Assembly (NCBI GenBank): GCA_019309115.1
Contig: JAFDGW010000015.1
Coordinates: 1-64,000 of the forward strand
Reading direction: 5' to 3'
Origin: Deltaproteobacteria bacterium
GTDB lineage: Bacteria > Desulfobacterota > Syntrophobacteria > Syntrophobacterales > Thermodesulforhabdaceae
DNA: 64,000 bases
Positions 62,839 to 64,000 of this stretch are shown piece by piece. The notes below the pieces were generated by a model. The model saw only the letters and a list, made by a program, of their open reading frames with translations. It was not told the DNA's origin and did no database searches. Every line of letters begins with the position of its first letter. The stretch's first letter is position 1. Made by a program: the position numbers and the translations under genes.

Positions 62839-62915
62839 ATTTACCGCCGAGGACACAGGGAGCACCGGCAGAGAAATAAAAGTTTCGGTGTCCTCTGCAT
62901 ACTCGGCGGTTAAAT
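62839..62915. repeat. Palindromic intergenic element
   Basis: A 77-bp imperfect palindrome. The outer arms are ATTTA-CCGCCGAG (62839-62851) and CTCGGCGG-TTAAAT (62902-62915). Inside, GAGGACAC (62849-62856) can pair with GTGTCCTC (62888-62895) and GCAGAG (62868-62873) with CTCTGC (62893-62898), partly alternative or pseudoknot-like pairings. Such CCGCCGAG/CTCTGC palindromes recur in many bacterial genomes, from memory. It may also serve as a transcription terminator for the redox operon; the following region to 63021 is AT-rich and without a gene. Confidence 0.75.
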
Positions 62916-63021
62916 CTAATTTTTTCGCCAGATCAGCGCTCTTATACAAAAATCCACATTCCAGTTACGGTTACCTTGCGATCCCTTATCTTCACATAAC
63001 CAATCTCGAAATTTTTTATGT

Positions 63022-64000
63022 CTAACCTTTCCGGAATCGCACAATTGGCTTATTCATTAAAAGTTTGATACGCTGTTCTACTTTTTTTCCTATTTTTTCC
63101 CAGGTGTAATATTTGTACACGACATTTCTTGCTAACTGGGCTTTATGCTTAGCTTCACCATAATTGTGTATCACATATTTCATTATTACTTTCAAAGCGT
63201 TTTTATTAGGTTCTAGCATTCTAGCAAACTTTGTTACAAGTTCATCACCACCGAAAGGAACTAAAGTCCACCGTGCTGGTATAGTATACGCCCATTCAGG
63301 CTTGCAAAAGTCGTCTGTAGCCCCTCCTTTTGTTACTATAACTGGCAGCTCACAGGCCATTGCTTCTAGGACAGGCATAGCAAATCCTTCGCCTCTGTAT
63401 GGGTGAACTAAACAATCACAAGCAACGTACAATCCTGCCATCTCTTGTTCAGTTAGCTTATCCTGTATGTAGATAATTTCAGGAGATTGTTCGTTAGCCT
63501 GAATTTTCTTAATTTTTTCACCGTAATTCATATGCTTATAAAAACTGTCTTGACCAATATCTTTTATCACCAAAGCCACATCGTCGTTTGCATTAAAAGT
63601 CTCTGTGAAGACTTCCAAAAGTATGTCTATACCTTTTCTCCAAATAGTACCTCCAACGAAAAGAAATTTAAACCGTTTTTTAGTAGGGATAGGAAGAGGA
63701 AAAGCATACGGGTTAAAAACTTGTGTGTTTACCCCATTTGGAATTACGAAGATCTTGTCTCTGGAAACGCCGCTATAAATGTAGCTTTTCTTTACATAAT
63801 TACTGGGAACCCAAATTTCATCTATAAGATGGTTTAAAGGTTTTACCCATGATTTGGGGAGTGATCCGTATTCCCAAGGTTGGATGATTACCCAATGGCC
63901 CATTGCAGGTGGGTTAAAATTTGGCGGCCATTGATGTCGAACGTGAACATCTATTTTAGGCAAAGGTTTACCAAACCTCTCTGCAATTACTCTAAATCTT
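63022..64000 (-). CDS. Glycosyltransferase, GT4 family (5' end outside window)
   Basis: At least 326 residues; the frame is open to the right edge of the window, so the start lies beyond. A C-terminal GT4 donor-binding domain is clear: RFKFLFVGGTIWRKGIDILLE-type start, then EGFAMPVLEAMACELPVIVTKGG with the conserved E-x7-E. The N-terminal part (WVIIQPWEYGS, HLIDEIWVPSNYVKKS, VIPNGVNTQVFNP) is also typical. The substrate sugar is not recognised. The gene is visibly richer in A and T than its neighbours and on the opposite strand, which suggests acquisition by transfer. Confidence 0.88.
   Translation of the reverse strand, partial: RFRVIAERFGKPLPKIDVHVRHQWPPNFNPPAMGHWVIIQPWEYGSLPKSWVKPLNHLIDEIWVPSNYVKKSYIYSGVSRDKIFVIPNGVNTQVFNPYAFPLPIPTKKRFKFLFVGGTIWRKGIDILLEVFTETFNANDDVALVIKDIGQDSFYKHMNYGEKIKKIQANEQSPEIIYIQDKLTEQEMAGLYVACDCLVHPYRGEGFAMPVLEAMACELPVIVTKGGATDDFCKPEWAYTIPARWTLVPFGGDELVTKFARMLEPNKNALKVIMKYVIHNYGEAKHKAQLARNVVYKYYTWEKIGKKVEQRIKLLMNKPIVRFRKG

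Overview
The window looks like a chromosomal segment of an anaerobic bacterium, most likely a member of Desulfobacterota (Syntrophobacteria-like sulfate reducers or syntrophs). This is inference from gene content, not from a database search: a merged str/S10/spc/alpha ribosomal supercluster, Hdr/Flx-type flavin-based electron-bifurcation genes, a selenocysteine-type HdrA, POR subunits, System II cytochrome c maturation (ResB/CcsA) and Tat export.

Layout. 1-15434: end of tuf, then the ribosomal supercluster rpsJ to rplQ with secY, adk, map, infA, rpmJ and rpoA, all on the plus strand, closed by an intrinsic terminator at 15476. 15503-15900 has no gene but several inverted repeats, including a possible three-way-junction RNA. 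15922-27687: rimO (with an abnormal N-terminus), tRNA-Gly(CCC), a structured leader with a terminator, then rimP-nusA-ylxR-infB-ylxP-rbfA-nrnA-truB-rpsO-pnp. 27703-37606: M16 peptidase, metallo-beta-lactamase-fold hydrolase, tandem Usp protein, larC, cinA, thpR, recA, alaS. 37629-40735: a response regulator/GGDEF protein and a polyamine group (XRE-cupin regulator, speD, speB). 40723-44101: mostly minus-strand genes (ABM-family protein, porD, porG, an unknown protein, a DUF89 protein) with one plus-strand methyltransferase. 44169-52872: a Cys-rich protein, a LysR regulator, resB-ccsA, tatA/B-tatC, rdgB, a B12-fold-like protein with a radical SAM/SPASM protein, and an M20 peptidase.

The most interesting part is 53128-62800: a seven-gene redox cluster. 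In order it holds a selenocysteine-containing N-terminal half of HdrA fused to an HdrC/FlxC-like iron-sulfur tail (UGA at 53305 with a SECIS-like hairpin), a Cys-type formate dehydrogenase catalytic subunit, a 1049-residue HdrA whose N-terminus resembles the first half of FlxC, and then FlxD/MvhD-, FlxC-, FlxB- and FlxA-like proteins. Read together, the first and third genes look like a reciprocal exchange between an HdrA and a FlxC-like gene. No HdrB is present, so formate dehydrogenase appears to take the place of heterodisulfide reductase. I infer a NAD(H)/ferredoxin/formate bifurcating or confurcating complex. Two 56-bp arrays of 7-bp repeats, each beginning inside a stop codon, flank the large HdrA gene.

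The window ends with a palindromic intergenic element and the 3' part of an AT-rich glycosyltransferase gene on the minus strand, which probably marks the start of a surface-polysaccharide region.
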